Source: G963665925 sp963665925 (GTDB lineage: Bacteria > Bacillota > Clostridia > Peptostreptococcales > Acidaminobacteraceae). Taken from it: a stretch of DNA of 64,000 nt. The DNA is taken from NCBI GenBank assembly GCA_963665925.1, contig OY762511.1:124001-188000 (forward strand), written 5' to 3'. The notes under the pieces are model-generated. The model was given only the letters and a program-made list of their open reading frames with translations, was not told the DNA's origin and did not search any database. The position numbers were made by a program, and so were the translations under genes. Positions 49,806 through 59,400 of this stretch are shown here, piece after piece (position 1 is the first letter of the stretch; every line of letters begins with the position of its first letter).

Positions 49806-51080
49806 TTAAGGTGTTTCCTTAGAAATCAGGGGCACTTTCACCGTAAACTCCGCATAAATGCCTTCTTCAGAACGCACATCAAAAACCCCGTTATGCTTAT
49901 TGACAATAATGTCATATGAGATGCTGAGTCCAAGCCCTACCCCCATTTTTTTCTTGCTTTGCGAATAAAAGGGCTTGAAAATGTTGCTTAGTTCCCGCTG
50001 GGCAATTCCAAGTCCGTTGTCCCAAATCGTGCATCCAACGTATTGCGCATCGTGGAATGTCCGGATTTTGACGATTCCGCTTCCCGTCTCATTCTCAAAC
50101 TTCACCTTGATGGACTCAATGGCGTTCATGAGTATGTTGAGCAGGGTCTGGTTGATATGATATCCGATTGCACGGGTTGTTGGAATGTTCGCATCGAGTT
50201 CGATATCCAGATTGGCGTAGCCGTCTATTTCGTTTCTGGTGAGGACAATCAGTGTTTCTATCCCCTCATTCAAATTGTAGTCTTCGTAGGCTTCCAGCTG
50301 GTCCACACGAGAGAAGGACCTGAGCCCCTCTACAATACGTCTGACCCTGTTGAGGCCATCGTCCATGTCGCTGTAAAGCTCTATCAGATCCTTGCGTATG
50401 AACTCAAGATCCTTTTCAAGGCGCTCATGATCTTTGGTCTTTTCACGATTGTCACATGCCTGCACAGGCCTATCGCTGTATGTTTCCAAATAGTCGATAT
50501 AGTTTTCAAAACGTTTGATATAGTCCTTGATCACATCAAAATTGCTGATGATAAACCCGAGCGGATTGTTTATTTCATGGGCCACGCCAGCCGCCAGATG
50601 CCCCATGGAGGCCATCTGTTCCTTCTGAACCAGCTGAATCTGTGTGTTTTTCAGTTCCTCATTCTGCGCTTTCATCATTTTTACAGACTCAGAAAGCTTG
50701 CGCTCCAGCATCCGCTGGTGTATGGCATTTTGAATACGCGCTACAAATTCATCTTCCTCAATGGGCTTTGTAATATAATCAAACGCACCTAGATGGAAGC
50801 TGTCTTTGATCAGGGCCTTGTCCGATATGGACGTAAGCATGATGATTTTGACATCTTCGTTCAAATGTCTGTCACGCAGCTTTTTAAGCACATCAATTCC
50901 CGATATGCCCGGCATGATGATATCCAGAATCACAATGTCAAATTCTTTTATATCATAGTCATCTATCGCTTCTTCTCCAGAATAGGCGCTGTATATTTCT
51001 ACCTTAATATTGTTTTCAGAAATCATTTTTCTCGCTACAAGCTGTATCATTTTTGAATCATCTACTATGAGCAGTTTCAA
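49806..51080 (-). CDS. Receiver-linked soluble histidine kinase
   Basis: 424 residues. N-terminal receiver (DDS near 7, acceptor VILDIIMPG near 56, TKPI) joined by a coiled coil to a HisKA-like dimerisation domain (phospho-His in GVAHEINNPLG near 168). HATPase_c has NILMNAIES, DNGLGI, KKMGVGLGLSISYDI. Starts with TTG after GTGGGGTG; no in-frame ATG nearby. A receiver-first kinase of this type can be controlled by phosphorylation, for example by CheA. Confidence 0.88.
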   Translation of the reverse strand: MKLLIVDDSKMIQLVARKMISENNIKVEIYSAYSGEEAIDDYDIKEFDIVILDIIMPGISGIDVLKKLRDRHLNEDVKIIMLTSISDKALIKDSFHLGAFDYITKPIEEDEFVARIQNAIHQRMLERKLSESVKMMKAQNEELKNTQIQLVQKEQMASMGHLAAGVAHEINNPLGFIISNFDVIKDYIKRFENYIDYLETYSDRPVQACDNREKTKDHERLEKDLEFIRKDLIELYSDMDDGLNRVRRIVEGLRSFSRVDQLEAYEDYNLNEGIETLIVLTRNEIDGYANLDIELDANIPTTRAIGYHINQTLLNILMNAIESIKVKFENETGSGIVKIRTFHDAQYVGCTIWDNGLGIAQRELSNIFKPFYSQSKKKMGVGLGLSISYDIIVNKHNGVFDVRSEEGIYAEFTVKVPLISKETP

Positions 51081-51092
51081 ATCATCACCCCA

Positions 51093-52319
51093 CTACCGCT
51101 TATCGCTGTCCATTTTCGAAACATGACCTACTTCTTCTGATTCAGAGTCAAAGGGCGCATAAGCGATTGGCAACTTAATGGTAAAGCAAGCGCCTTCACC
51201 GTAAGTCGAAAGAACTTCAAGCCGCCCCTTATGTTGGCCTTCTATAATATCTCTGGCAATGCTGAGTCCAAGTCCAGTTCCGACACCTTCTGGCTTTGTC
51301 GTAAAGAAAGGTTCAAATATCTTTTCAAGACTATCTTTAGAAATGCCTACACCGTCATCACAAATGCTGCAACAGACAAAGGTGTTCTCAGCAAATGTTC
51401 TTATTTTCAAGTTGCCAAGCTTTCCATCATATTTTTTCTTAATGGAAAACACAGCATTGACTATAATTCCTAAAATAACTTGATTGATTTTACTGCCGTT
51501 TGCATAGGTTTTTGGAATATCCCCATACTCTACATTCAGCTTCGCATCGTACTTGAATTCGTTTTTTGAAAGCGTAAGTGTACTCTTGATTCCCTCATTC
51601 ATATCATACTCAATAACTTCGTCGCTCTCATGCGCGAATCGCTTGAGGCCGCTGACAATATTCAAAACGCGCTGAATGCCTTCGTCAACATCTGAAAACA
51701 GACCCCCAATATCACTCAAAATAAAATCCAAATCATGTTTCTCGCTCAGTTTCTTTATTGCCTTTAAAGTCTCCGACTCTCCCTGCTCATAGATGGCTTT
51801 CTTATAGGCTTCAAGAATGATCATCAGATCCTCAAAATACTCCATTAACATATCGATATTGCTTTTTATGTACCCTAGGGGATTGAATATCTCATGGGCT
51901 ACACCAGCAGCCAGATTTCCTATGCCCGCAAGCTTCTCCTGATTGATTAGATTTCTCCGGGCACGGCTTCCCTGACCAAGCATTAAGACGAGCTCAGGAC
52001 TGTTGAGAATGACAAGGGCCTTTCCCATCTCTCCGCTTGTTGCGGCTTTTATCATGACATTGATGGATTTGGTCGTTGCCATTTCAACTGCGGTCAAATC
52101 ATTCAGTTCTATCTGATCTTCACCTGAAATGACTGCCGCCACAGCCTTCCTAAGCCTGATTTGGTCTGCTTCCCTAAATAGCATGCCGCATCCCGACAGC
52201 TTTATGTTGTTCTTGCCCATCAGCTTTTCGAACGCTTCATTGTGAAGGAGTATGCTTGTTCCGTCACAGACAAAAGCCGGATTCGTCATGAAGTCTATAA
52301 ACGATTGCGTCAAACGCAT
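51093..52319 (-). CDS. Soluble PAS-containing histidine kinase
   Basis: 408 residues. A degenerate PAS domain (~5-105, PAFVCDGTSILLHNEAFEKLMG) leads to HisKA-like GVAHEIFNPLG (His ~142) and HATPase_c (VILGIIVNAVFSIK, DDGVGI, KPEGVGTGLGLSIARDI). The C-terminal tail is short and polar. It is paralogous in its kinase core to the receiver-kinase that follows, suggesting duplication. ATG 52319 sits 6 nt after AAAGGAGG. Confidence 0.87.
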   Translation of the reverse strand: MRLTQSFIDFMTNPAFVCDGTSILLHNEAFEKLMGKNNIKLSGCGMLFREADQIRLRKAVAAVISGEDQIELNDLTAVEMATTKSINVMIKAATSGEMGKALVILNSPELVLMLGQGSRARRNLINQEKLAGIGNLAAGVAHEIFNPLGYIKSNIDMLMEYFEDLMIILEAYKKAIYEQGESETLKAIKKLSEKHDLDFILSDIGGLFSDVDEGIQRVLNIVSGLKRFAHESDEVIEYDMNEGIKSTLTLSKNEFKYDAKLNVEYGDIPKTYANGSKINQVILGIIVNAVFSIKKKYDGKLGNLKIRTFAENTFVCCSICDDGVGISKDSLEKIFEPFFTTKPEGVGTGLGLSIARDIIEGQHKGRLEVLSTYGEGACFTIKLPIAYAPFDSESEEVGHVSKMDSDKR

Positions 52320-52343
52320 GATGTCCCTCCTTTCCATATGATT

Positions 52344-53483
52344 CTATGAATCCACCGATTCCAGCACAAACTCGACGATCACCACGACCTTACGGTCGTG
52401 CTGTGCCAGTTTCACCCCACCGCCAATCTGACCTAAGAGCGTATTGAGCATATAGATCACCGCTCTTTGACGGATTGAATTCTGCAAGTGGAAGATCGCC
52501 GCCTCTTCAAGCAGGAGAACGATACGACTGGTATTCGCATGACCGAACCCTTCGTTGGATGCGACTCGAACAGCCACATTGAACACATTGCCTTCACTGA
52601 TTTCAAATACGTTCTCAAAAATATGCCTGAAAACGAACTGGATCAGATCGAAGGCGAATCGATAGGTTTCTGTCATCTGATCAATGCCAAGAAACCTCAA
52701 ATGCTTCGTACTCGCACTGGCATCGTTTTGCATACCCTTATTGAAAATCTCAAACGCCATGGCATTGATCTTATCGGCAAAAGCGCTTAAATACATTTCC
52801 TTCTCTTCCAGTGGGAATACATCCTCAAGCGAACGGTATATCTGTGTCAGCGCATGGACCGCTGTCTTGATTTCAAGTGGATCACCGCTTTTCACGAGGT
52901 TTTCCTGGGTGATATCAAAGACATACTCGTTCAGTTTTGCACTGACCTCTATGAAATGCTTGAAATCCTTGCGGATTTCATGCGCCTGACCCTGTGATGA
53001 CGCTGCAGGCAGACTCAGGCCCCCATCTTCAACAAGCTGGCGTAAGCGCTTGTTTTCAATATTAATATTGTAGAAATCCAGTGCGTCACGCAGGATTTTT
53101 TTCAGTCCGTTCTCAAGGTCCCATGGTTTGGTAATGAACTTGAATACGTCTGCCTGATTGACAGATGCGAGCACTTGAGGCAGCTGCGTGTATGCTGAAA
53201 GAACCACTCTTACGGTATCCGGATAATCATTTTTTATGCGCTTGAGGAGCTCAAGTCCGTTCATGCCTGGCATGCGCATGTCAGATACAATCACACTGAC
53301 ACTGTTGCCCCTTAAAAGATCTAAGGCCTCTTCACCGCTGCTTGCAAAAAGCTTCTTGTAGCCTTCTCTTCTAAGTCCGCGCTTTAAAGATGTGAGAATA
53401 TTCTCCTCGTCATCGACAAAGAGAACCGTGTTTTCTGTGTAGCCTATTGTCAAAATGTCAATTTCATCAAAATTTATGTCCAT
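52344..53483 (-). CDS. Response regulator with unassigned C-terminal domain
   Basis: 379 residues. Receiver at ~18-140 with DDEEN, acceptor in IVSDMRMPGMNG and ITKPW (the KPW form seen in RpfG/HDOD-type regulators). The C-terminal ~230 residues match no output domain I recognise. The final part (VAVRVASN...LLEEAAIFHLQNSIRQRAVIYMLNTLLGQIGGGVKL) faintly resembles the end of a GHKL ATPase with its nucleotide motifs lost. Start at 53483, with GGGAGG upstream. Between the HDOD regulator and the kinase in the operon. Confidence 0.8.
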   Translation of the reverse strand: MDINFDEIDILTIGYTENTVLFVDDEENILTSLKRGLRREGYKKLFASSGEEALDLLRGNSVSVIVSDMRMPGMNGLELLKRIKNDYPDTVRVVLSAYTQLPQVLASVNQADVFKFITKPWDLENGLKKILRDALDFYNINIENKRLRQLVEDGGLSLPAASSQGQAHEIRKDFKHFIEVSAKLNEYVFDITQENLVKSGDPLEIKTAVHALTQIYRSLEDVFPLEEKEMYLSAFADKINAMAFEIFNKGMQNDASASTKHLRFLGIDQMTETYRFAFDLIQFVFRHIFENVFEISEGNVFNVAVRVASNEGFGHANTSRIVLLLEEAAIFHLQNSIRQRAVIYMLNTLLGQIGGGVKLAQHDRKVVVIVEFVLESVDS

Positions 53484-53506
53484 AATAGCCTCCCTTATCA
53501 TGGGAA

Positions 53507-54694
53507 TTAAGCAGGATTATTCTTGAGTTCCAGTTTGAACTCTTCTATGATTTTCAGTATGTTTTCTTCCTCTATGCCCAGAAAATCGTATACCCGTTCG
53601 TCAAACCCCTGTCTTGATGTCTTGTCATCCAGCAGCTTCCACGCATAGTAGTTTGCAATATGAATGACACTCACCAGTTCCCTGTTCATAACTGCTTCAT
53701 TCATGGGATCGTGATGATAGACGGCAGCTTCCACAATCGGTACCGGAATGTCCCACCAATTCAGCAGATAGCCGCCGATGCGCTGATGGTCGACCCCCAT
53801 AATATCTGCCTCAATATCTGTAATGTTCAAATCGGGCTTTTCTTCAAGCTCAGTAAGAACAATCTTGAAATCCTCCATGAAGTACTTGTATACAATCACT
53901 CTGCCAATATCATGGAGCAGTCCCGCCGAGGCAAAGGTATTGGGGATTTTTTTGAACAGACACTTCTGATAGATGGCATTCATGAGCTTGTTTGTCAGAC
54001 TGACATGATTCCAGAGTGCGCGCTGCAGGTCCCGGTCAATGCCCATGCTTGTAAATATGCCGTTAGTCAGCACGATATTCTTCACGTTGATCAGACCTAT
54101 ATACATGATTGCCTGTGATATCGAACCGGTTTTTGCACCATAAAAAGCCGAATTTGCCACGCGAAGAAGCTTACTTGCAATGGACGGGTCTTCCTCCAGT
54201 TTTTTTGCAATGGCTTCAATATCCGCACTCTCCTCTACCATGCGGCAGAGCTGAGAATAGAGGTCTGGCACCGTTGGCAGCTCATCCAGGTTGTTGATGA
54301 GATTGAGCAGGTGCTTGTCACTCAGGACATCCTCCAGTTCAAAGAGCTTATCAATGATCAGCTGAAGCTCCTTATTGTCCCAGGGCTTAAAAATATAGTG
54401 CTTGACCAGGTTCTCTTCAAGGGCACTGTAAATTTTCTTGTTATCGGTATAGCCGCTCAGCGCAACGCGCAGGGTTAGCGGTGATGACATTTTTGCTTGC
54501 TTCAAAAGTTCTATGCCGTCGATCTCCGGCATGCGGATATCTGTAATCAGCAAATCAAAATGTTCATTTTTCAGCAGTTCCATGGCATCTGACGCATTAT
54601 CTGAGAACATGACCTCATACTTGCTGTTCATAAACAACCTTTTCAGTGCACGTAGTATTTGTTTTTCATCATCAACAAACAGTATCTTTTTCAT
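53507..54694 (-). CDS. HDOD-domain response regulator, first gene of the chemosensory operon
   Basis: 395 residues. Receiver (DDEK near 8, acceptor in LITDIRMPEIDG, FKPWDN). The HDOD domain (~140-340) has LPTVPDLYSQLCRMVE, LLRVANSAFYG, LLHDIGRVIVYKYF and the LVSVIHIANYYA segment. HDOD proteins regulate signalling, often in c-di-GMP-linked pathways, without HD-GYP catalysis; note the true HD pair in LLHDIG. Start at 54694 with GTGGAGGG upstream; the 32-codon longer frame lacks a start site. Likely the leading cistron of twelve. Confidence 0.9.
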   Translation of the reverse strand: MKKILFVDDEKQILRALKRLFMNSKYEVMFSDNASDAMELLKNEHFDLLITDIRMPEIDGIELLKQAKMSSPLTLRVALSGYTDNKKIYSALEENLVKHYIFKPWDNKELQLIIDKLFELEDVLSDKHLLNLINNLDELPTVPDLYSQLCRMVEESADIEAIAKKLEEDPSIASKLLRVANSAFYGAKTGSISQAIMYIGLINVKNIVLTNGIFTSMGIDRDLQRALWNHVSLTNKLMNAIYQKCLFKKIPNTFASAGLLHDIGRVIVYKYFMEDFKIVLTELEEKPDLNITDIEADIMGVDHQRIGGYLLNWWDIPVPIVEAAVYHHDPMNEAVMNRELVSVIHIANYYAWKLLDDKTSRQGFDERVYDFLGIEEENILKIIEEFKLELKNNPA

Positions 54695-54873
54695 CAACTT
54701 CCCTCCACTGCAGACTCCCACATATAAAAAACACAGTCTAATTGGGACTTGTTTAGTATTTTTTACATATTTTGTACTATACTTACCCAAAATCTAAAAA
54801 AAAATACAAAACATACAGGATTCCATCAGAAGCGCAACATTTTTTGTATAATACTCTTATAAAGGAGGTTTTT

Positions 54874-56130
54874 ATGACACAGTTCAATGAAATAAAAAAA
54901 GACCCCCAGATATGGAAATTCTGCTTTTATGGCTTCTTTAAGAATTTGAAGTTCTTTGAACCCTATTTGCTGATTTACATTATGGGACTTGGAATAAACC
55001 TGTTTCAAGTGGGTGTGCTTTATGCAATCCGCGAAATCATTACATACTTTTTTGAAGTGCCAAGCGGCATCATCGCCGACAACTACGGCAAGAAGAAAGA
55101 ACTTCTCATGTGCTTTGGCTTCTATATCATCTCATTTGTATTCTTCTTTATTGGCAACAGCTTTGCAATTATCGCCATAGGGATGGTCTTCTTCGGTCTG
55201 GGAGAAGCCTTCAGATCCGGTACCCACAAGGCTATGATTCTGACCTACCTTGAGCATAACGGATGGTTTGAATACAAGGGATTTGTCTATGGCCGGACAA
55301 GATCCTACTCCCTTCTGGGATCGTCGGTCTCCGCTTTTCTTTCAATCGTATTCGTATTCAATCTGCCTGCCATGCGCTGGCTCTTTCTCGTATGTATTGT
55401 GCCCTATCTGGCAGACTTCCTGCTCATTCTAAGCTATCCGGACTATCTCGACGACAGGGTCGATACAGAACGGTCCCTGAAAGCTTTCTACGAAGCCGGC
55501 GCAAAGCAGCTGAAGGCGATTCGCAAGAACAGGACACTACGGAAGCTACTGGTGAGCTCTGCCGCCTTTGACGGTACTTTCAAGGTCATCAAGGATTATA
55601 TCCAGCCCATACTGTCAACCCTGCTCCTTGCCGCCGGTGCGCAATATGTCTGGAATCTTGACGGCGAATCTGAGCTTAAAATACTGCTTGGGATCATCTA
55701 TGGCATCTTCTACATTTTCAGTTCCAGCGCTTCAAAGAACATTCACCTTCTTTCGTCGCGTTTTTCAACACAGGCAGTCTTCACCCGATTCTTTGATATT
55801 TTTTCACTGCTGCTCATCCTGCTGGGCGTTTCCGTTCAGCGGCAGTCCCTGGTCATCTCCATTCTGATTTTCTTCAGCCTCTACATCCTGAAGGATTCAA
55901 GAAAACCTGTTTTTGTAGATATTACGAGTGACTATATGTCAAAGGATCAGCGCGCCACAGTGCTTTCAGTGGAAAGCCAGATCCGCGCCTTATATGTGGT
56001 TGTCCTGGCACCCCTTCTTGGATTCCTTGCAGACAATTTGTCGATTGGCATCATGTTTATGGCAGTAGGTGCCTGTATGTTTATACTGAGTCAATTCTTA
56101 AAATTCAAGCCTGAGTCTTCTGAAAGCTGA
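54874..56130 (+). CDS. MFS transporter
   Basis: 418 residues and 11-12 membrane helices, an MFS permease of the group that includes uncharacterised Firmicute multidrug-like carriers. Visible: FFEVPSGIIADNYGKKKELLMCF (MFS A-motif, G-x-x-x-D-x-x-G-R/K-R/K) and GLGEAFRSGTHKAMILTYLE. The start is at 54874, preceded by AAAGGAGG; TATAAT at 54847-54852 lies just upstream. Substrate unknown; no regulator adjoins it. Confidence 0.87.
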   Translation: MTQFNEIKKDPQIWKFCFYGFFKNLKFFEPYLLIYIMGLGINLFQVGVLYAIREIITYFFEVPSGIIADNYGKKKELLMCFGFYIISFVFFFIGNSFAIIAIGMVFFGLGEAFRSGTHKAMILTYLEHNGWFEYKGFVYGRTRSYSLLGSSVSAFLSIVFVFNLPAMRWLFLVCIVPYLADFLLILSYPDYLDDRVDTERSLKAFYEAGAKQLKAIRKNRTLRKLLVSSAAFDGTFKVIKDYIQPILSTLLLAAGAQYVWNLDGESELKILLGIIYGIFYIFSSSASKNIHLLSSRFSTQAVFTRFFDIFSLLLILLGVSVQRQSLVISILIFFSLYILKDSRKPVFVDITSDYMSKDQRATVLSVESQIRALYVVVLAPLLGFLADNLSIGIMFMAVGACMFILSQFLKFKPESSES

Positions 56131-56328
56131 TTCATATCAAAAAGAAAACAAATTTTATTGAGTCATCTGAAATCCGCTTATATGAAGAAAAACACTCCTG
56201 CTTGTATTTTTGAAAATAAATCACCGGAAATGTCCATTTATTTTCAAAACTAGGGTTTACACATATATCAATCATGTGTATAATGAACTAAATTTATAAA
56301 TATACGTTCGTATGACGAACAAACAAGT
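56131..56328. other. AT-rich region upstream of the L-box leader
   Basis: No gene supported. The promoter of the lysine leader probably lies near 56270-56300 (TATAAT-like TATAAA and AT-rich), but no single hexamer pair is convincing. Confidence 0.4.
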
Positions 56329-56482
56329 AGTGTGACACAGAGGCTGCGGTTGTCAAGAGTACCTGCATAAGGGAAAGGGGCTATCGCCGAAACGTAATTC
56401 GTTACGTTGGGACTATGCTTAACAAGTATGGTACTGTCTTTTATTCGCGTACCCAGCGAATATTAGGGGTGCTGTCTCACAC
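56329..56482 (+). ncRNA. Lysine (L-box) riboswitch
   Basis: The conserved core is present in order: AGAGGCTGCGG, CAAGAGTA, AAGGGAAAGGGG, CGCCGAA, TTGGGACTATG, GGTACTGTC. Closing stem GTGTGACACAG (56330-56340) pairs with CTGTCTCACAC (56472-56482). It is upstream of lysA-lysC, whose products make lysine. Family RF00168 by pattern. Confidence 0.93.
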
Positions 56483-56513
56483 GGGGTAAAAGGTTTTTAT
56501 TTGCATGCCTAGA

Positions 56514-56548
56514 GCAGCCAGGTCCTTTTACGCCTGCCTGCTTTTTTT
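56514..56548 (+). terminator. L-box expression-platform terminator with competing anti-terminator
   Basis: GCAGCCAGG and CCTGCCTGC arms followed by seven T. Upstream GGTAAAAGG (about 56484-56492) can instead pair with CCTTTTAC (about 56524-56531), giving the alternative fold expected when lysine is low. Confidence 0.8.
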
Positions 56549-56630
56549 ATTGGAGAAAATGCAAAAAAATCTCCCCCCGACGCACACTTATGGCATATAT
56601 CCGTCATAGGATGACACAATGGAGGAAATT

Positions 56631-57926
56631 ATGAGACGACTGGGAACAATGCGCGTCAATGACATGGGGAATCTGGAAATCGGTGGCTGCGACGCAGTCA
56701 ACCTTGCTAGAAAGTACGGAACACCACTCTATGTCATGGATCAAGCAACGATAGAAAACAACTGCAGAACTTATTCACGCACTTTTAGCCATCCGAAAAT
56801 CCAAACGGAAGTCATTTATGCGTCAAAGGCCTTTCTGACACTTGGCATGTGCAGACTCATCCAAGCCGAAGGCATGTCTCTTGATGTCGTATCTGGTGGA
56901 GAGCTTTACACCGCAATGACAGCTGAGTTTCCAGCTGAAAAAATCTACTTCCACGGAAACAACAAAACGGTCGACGAACTGATTATGGCACTGAACTACG
57001 GTGTGCGTCGCATCATCATCGACAATGAAATCGAAATTGAAATGCTCGAATACCTCTGTTCAGAGCTGGACAAATCCGTTGAGGTTCTGATTCGACTCAA
57101 CCCAGGTATTGAAGCGCATACACATGAATATATTCAAACTGCAAACAACGACTCCAAGTTTGGAATTTCCGTTTTTAGCGATCATATTTGCAGTATTATC
57201 AACAGAGTCACAGACTCCTATTTCATGGATCTTAAAGGATTCCACTATCACATTGGATCACAAATTCTTGATTCTGAGTCCTTTACAAAAGCCATTGATT
57301 CCATGATGGATTTTCTGGATAAGACTAGAACAGAGTGCGGTTATACGGCACAAGAACTGAATCTGGGCGGTGGATTTGGCATCTACTACTCTGAAGCAGA
57401 CACACCACTCGATGTCGGTGGCACTATGAAGCAAATTTTCAACACAGTTCTAAGCAAATCCAAAGACCTAAAATTCCCGATTCCTAAGCTTCTAATTGAA
57501 CCAGGCAGAGCAATCGTTGGAAACGCAGGGACAACACTGTACAAAATTGGCGGTGTTAAGGAAACATACGGTGGCAGAACCTTTGTATTTGTAGACGGCG
57601 GTATGGCGGACAATCCAAGAACCGCACTCTACGACTCAATTTATGAAGCTGCAATCGCCAACAAAATGCCTGTTGAACCTTCTGTTAAATACACTGTAGC
57701 TGGAAAATGCTGTGAATCCGGTGATATCCTCATTAAGGAAATATTCCTGCCGCCTGCAGAGCGCGATGACATTCTCGCTATTGCAAGTACTGGCGCATAC
57801 AACTACTCAATGGCGAGCAACTACAATAGACTCAGAAAGCCTGCGGTAGTATTCGTTAAAGATGGCAACTCAAAGCTCGTTGTGAAGCGTGAGACATATG
57901 AAGACATTCTGAGAAATGACATTTAG
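56631..57926 (+). CDS. lysA: Diaminopimelate decarboxylase
   Basis: Last step of lysine synthesis: meso-diaminopimelate to lysine plus CO2, PLP-dependent. 431 residues. PLP lysine in VIYASKAFLT, HYHIGSQILD, LNLGGGFGI, EPGRAIVGNAG, and CESGDIL near the C terminus. ATG 56631 is chosen with GGAGG 5 nt upstream; the ATG at 56619 contains the ribosome-binding site. Under the L-box, in operon with aspartokinase. Confidence 0.95.
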   Translation: MRRLGTMRVNDMGNLEIGGCDAVNLARKYGTPLYVMDQATIENNCRTYSRTFSHPKIQTEVIYASKAFLTLGMCRLIQAEGMSLDVVSGGELYTAMTAEFPAEKIYFHGNNKTVDELIMALNYGVRRIIIDNEIEIEMLEYLCSELDKSVEVLIRLNPGIEAHTHEYIQTANNDSKFGISVFSDHICSIINRVTDSYFMDLKGFHYHIGSQILDSESFTKAIDSMMDFLDKTRTECGYTAQELNLGGGFGIYYSEADTPLDVGGTMKQIFNTVLSKSKDLKFPIPKLLIEPGRAIVGNAGTTLYKIGGVKETYGGRTFVFVDGGMADNPRTALYDSIYEAAIANKMPVEPSVKYTVAGKCCESGDILIKEIFLPPAERDDILAIASTGAYNYSMASNYNRLRKPAVVFVKDGNSKLVVKRETYEDILRNDI

Positions 57927-57937
57927 GGAGGTCCACT

Positions 57938-59146
57938 ATGAACAATCTATATGTTGTAAAATACGGTGGAACATCTGTAGGCAGTATTGAGAAAATCAAA
58001 GATGTTGCAAATAGACTTGTTGAAAGAAAAGTCGCAGGCGATAACCTCGTCGTTGTTGTTTCAGCGATGGGCAAAACGACAGACGCCCTGGTTGAGATGG
58101 CCAAGGAAGTTTCCACTGAACCCTGTCATCGAGATATGGACATGCTCCTTTCAACAGGTGAACAGGTTTCCATTTCCCTACTAAGCATGGCGATCAAGTC
58201 CCTTGGTCATGAGTCTGTATCCTATACCGGGCCACAGGCGGGGATCATAACGGATAATTCACACACACGTGCAAGAATCAGTCAGGTTGACAACGCACGC
58301 ATAACTGGTGCCCTTGAAAATGGCAAGATTGTTATCATTGCAGGTTTCCAGGGTGTGACTGAAGACGGAGAGATTACAACACTGGGACGCGGCGGATCAG
58401 ATACGACTGCAGTCTGCCTGGCAGCAAGCCTGAGCTGTCCTTGTGAAATCTATACGGATGTTGATGGCGTGTACGCCATTGACCCACGTCTGTATCCACA
58501 GGCAAAAAAGCTAGATGTGATCAGTTATGATGAAATGCTTGAAATGGCAAGCCTAGGTGCTAAAGTGCTTGAAACACGTGCCGTTGAACTCGCCAGCAAG
58601 TTCCAAGTTCCCCTAACCGTAGCACTGAGTACAGGAGAATATCCTGGTACCCTTATAAAGGAGAGAGATTCTGAGATGGAAAAACGTGTTGTAACAGGAC
58701 TGACAATTGAAGAAGACTGCTTAATGGTATCCCTGAACCGCATACCTTTCGATTCTAAGAATATAACTGAAATATTTGCACGTCTGGCAGGCAACAATAT
58801 TTTTGTTGATATGATCAGCCAGACAGCTCCATATAACAGCTTTGTAAATGTATCCTTCTCGACTTACGAGTCGGCCAAGCATGAAGTGAAGCGCGTTGTC
58901 CAGGAGCTTAAGTCGGTTTATCCAACCCTGGACTATCTGATTGATGGAAGTGTCATCAAGCTGTCGGTTGTCGGTATTGGCATGGTTAGCCAGTCCGGTG
59001 TTGCCGCTGACATGTTCAAACTCTTCAGCGACAACAATATTGATTTCTATCAGGTTACAACCTCTGAAATCAGTATTTCGTATACAATCGATGCCAATGA
59101 CAAGGACAAAGCCGTTGAAGTCATTGCACAGCACTTCAACCTCTAA
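57938..59146 (+). CDS. lysC: Aspartokinase
   Basis: Phosphorylates aspartate, the first step to lysine, threonine and methionine. 402 residues. N-terminal KYGGTSVGS kinase loop, VVVSAMGKTTD, TLGRGGSDTTAV, YTDVDGVY, and a C-terminal ACT pair (VTGLTIEEDCLMVSL and VVGIGMVSQSGVAADMF). 11 bp after lysA with GGGAGG. Lysine feedback by ACT domains is family knowledge. Confidence 0.95.
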   Translation: MNNLYVVKYGGTSVGSIEKIKDVANRLVERKVAGDNLVVVVSAMGKTTDALVEMAKEVSTEPCHRDMDMLLSTGEQVSISLLSMAIKSLGHESVSYTGPQAGIITDNSHTRARISQVDNARITGALENGKIVIIAGFQGVTEDGEITTLGRGGSDTTAVCLAASLSCPCEIYTDVDGVYAIDPRLYPQAKKLDVISYDEMLEMASLGAKVLETRAVELASKFQVPLTVALSTGEYPGTLIKERDSEMEKRVVTGLTIEEDCLMVSLNRIPFDSKNITEIFARLAGNNIFVDMISQTAPYNSFVNVSFSTYESAKHEVKRVVQELKSVYPTLDYLIDGSVIKLSVVGIGMVSQSGVAADMFKLFSDNNIDFYQVTTSEISISYTIDANDKDKAVEVIAQHFNL

Positions 59147-59176
59147 TGAGCCCTCAAATGCAATATGCAATCATAT

Positions 59177-59236
59177 AGGAACCTGCAAGTCCAAGTCTGG
59201 CAACTCTCAGCTTGGATCTGGGTTTGCAAGTTCCTT
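59177..59236 (+). other. Imperfect long hairpin in the lysC-DAC intergenic region
   Basis: AGGAACCTGCAA (about 59177-59188) pairs with TTGCAAGTTCCT (about 59224-59235); an inner segment CCAAG / CTTGG also pairs. It precedes the terminator. No known RNA family recognised; may be an unrecognised 3' UTR element. Confidence 0.4.
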
Positions 59237-59270
59237 AAGCGTCTCTCTTACAATGTATGTGAACGCTTAC

Positions 59271-59302
59271 AAAGCCCCGTCTGTATGGCGGGGCTTTACT
59301 TT
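59271..59302 (+). terminator. Terminator of lysA-lysC
   Basis: AAAGCCCCG / CGGGGCTTT hairpin with a T-rich tail. Confidence 0.8.
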
Positions 59303-59400
59303 TGCCCTAATCGCTATGAAGATGAAAGGCTTATATTGTATTCATGGATTAATTGGGTATAAGAAAAATGTCAATTCTATTGCAGCATAGGAGGCCGCAT

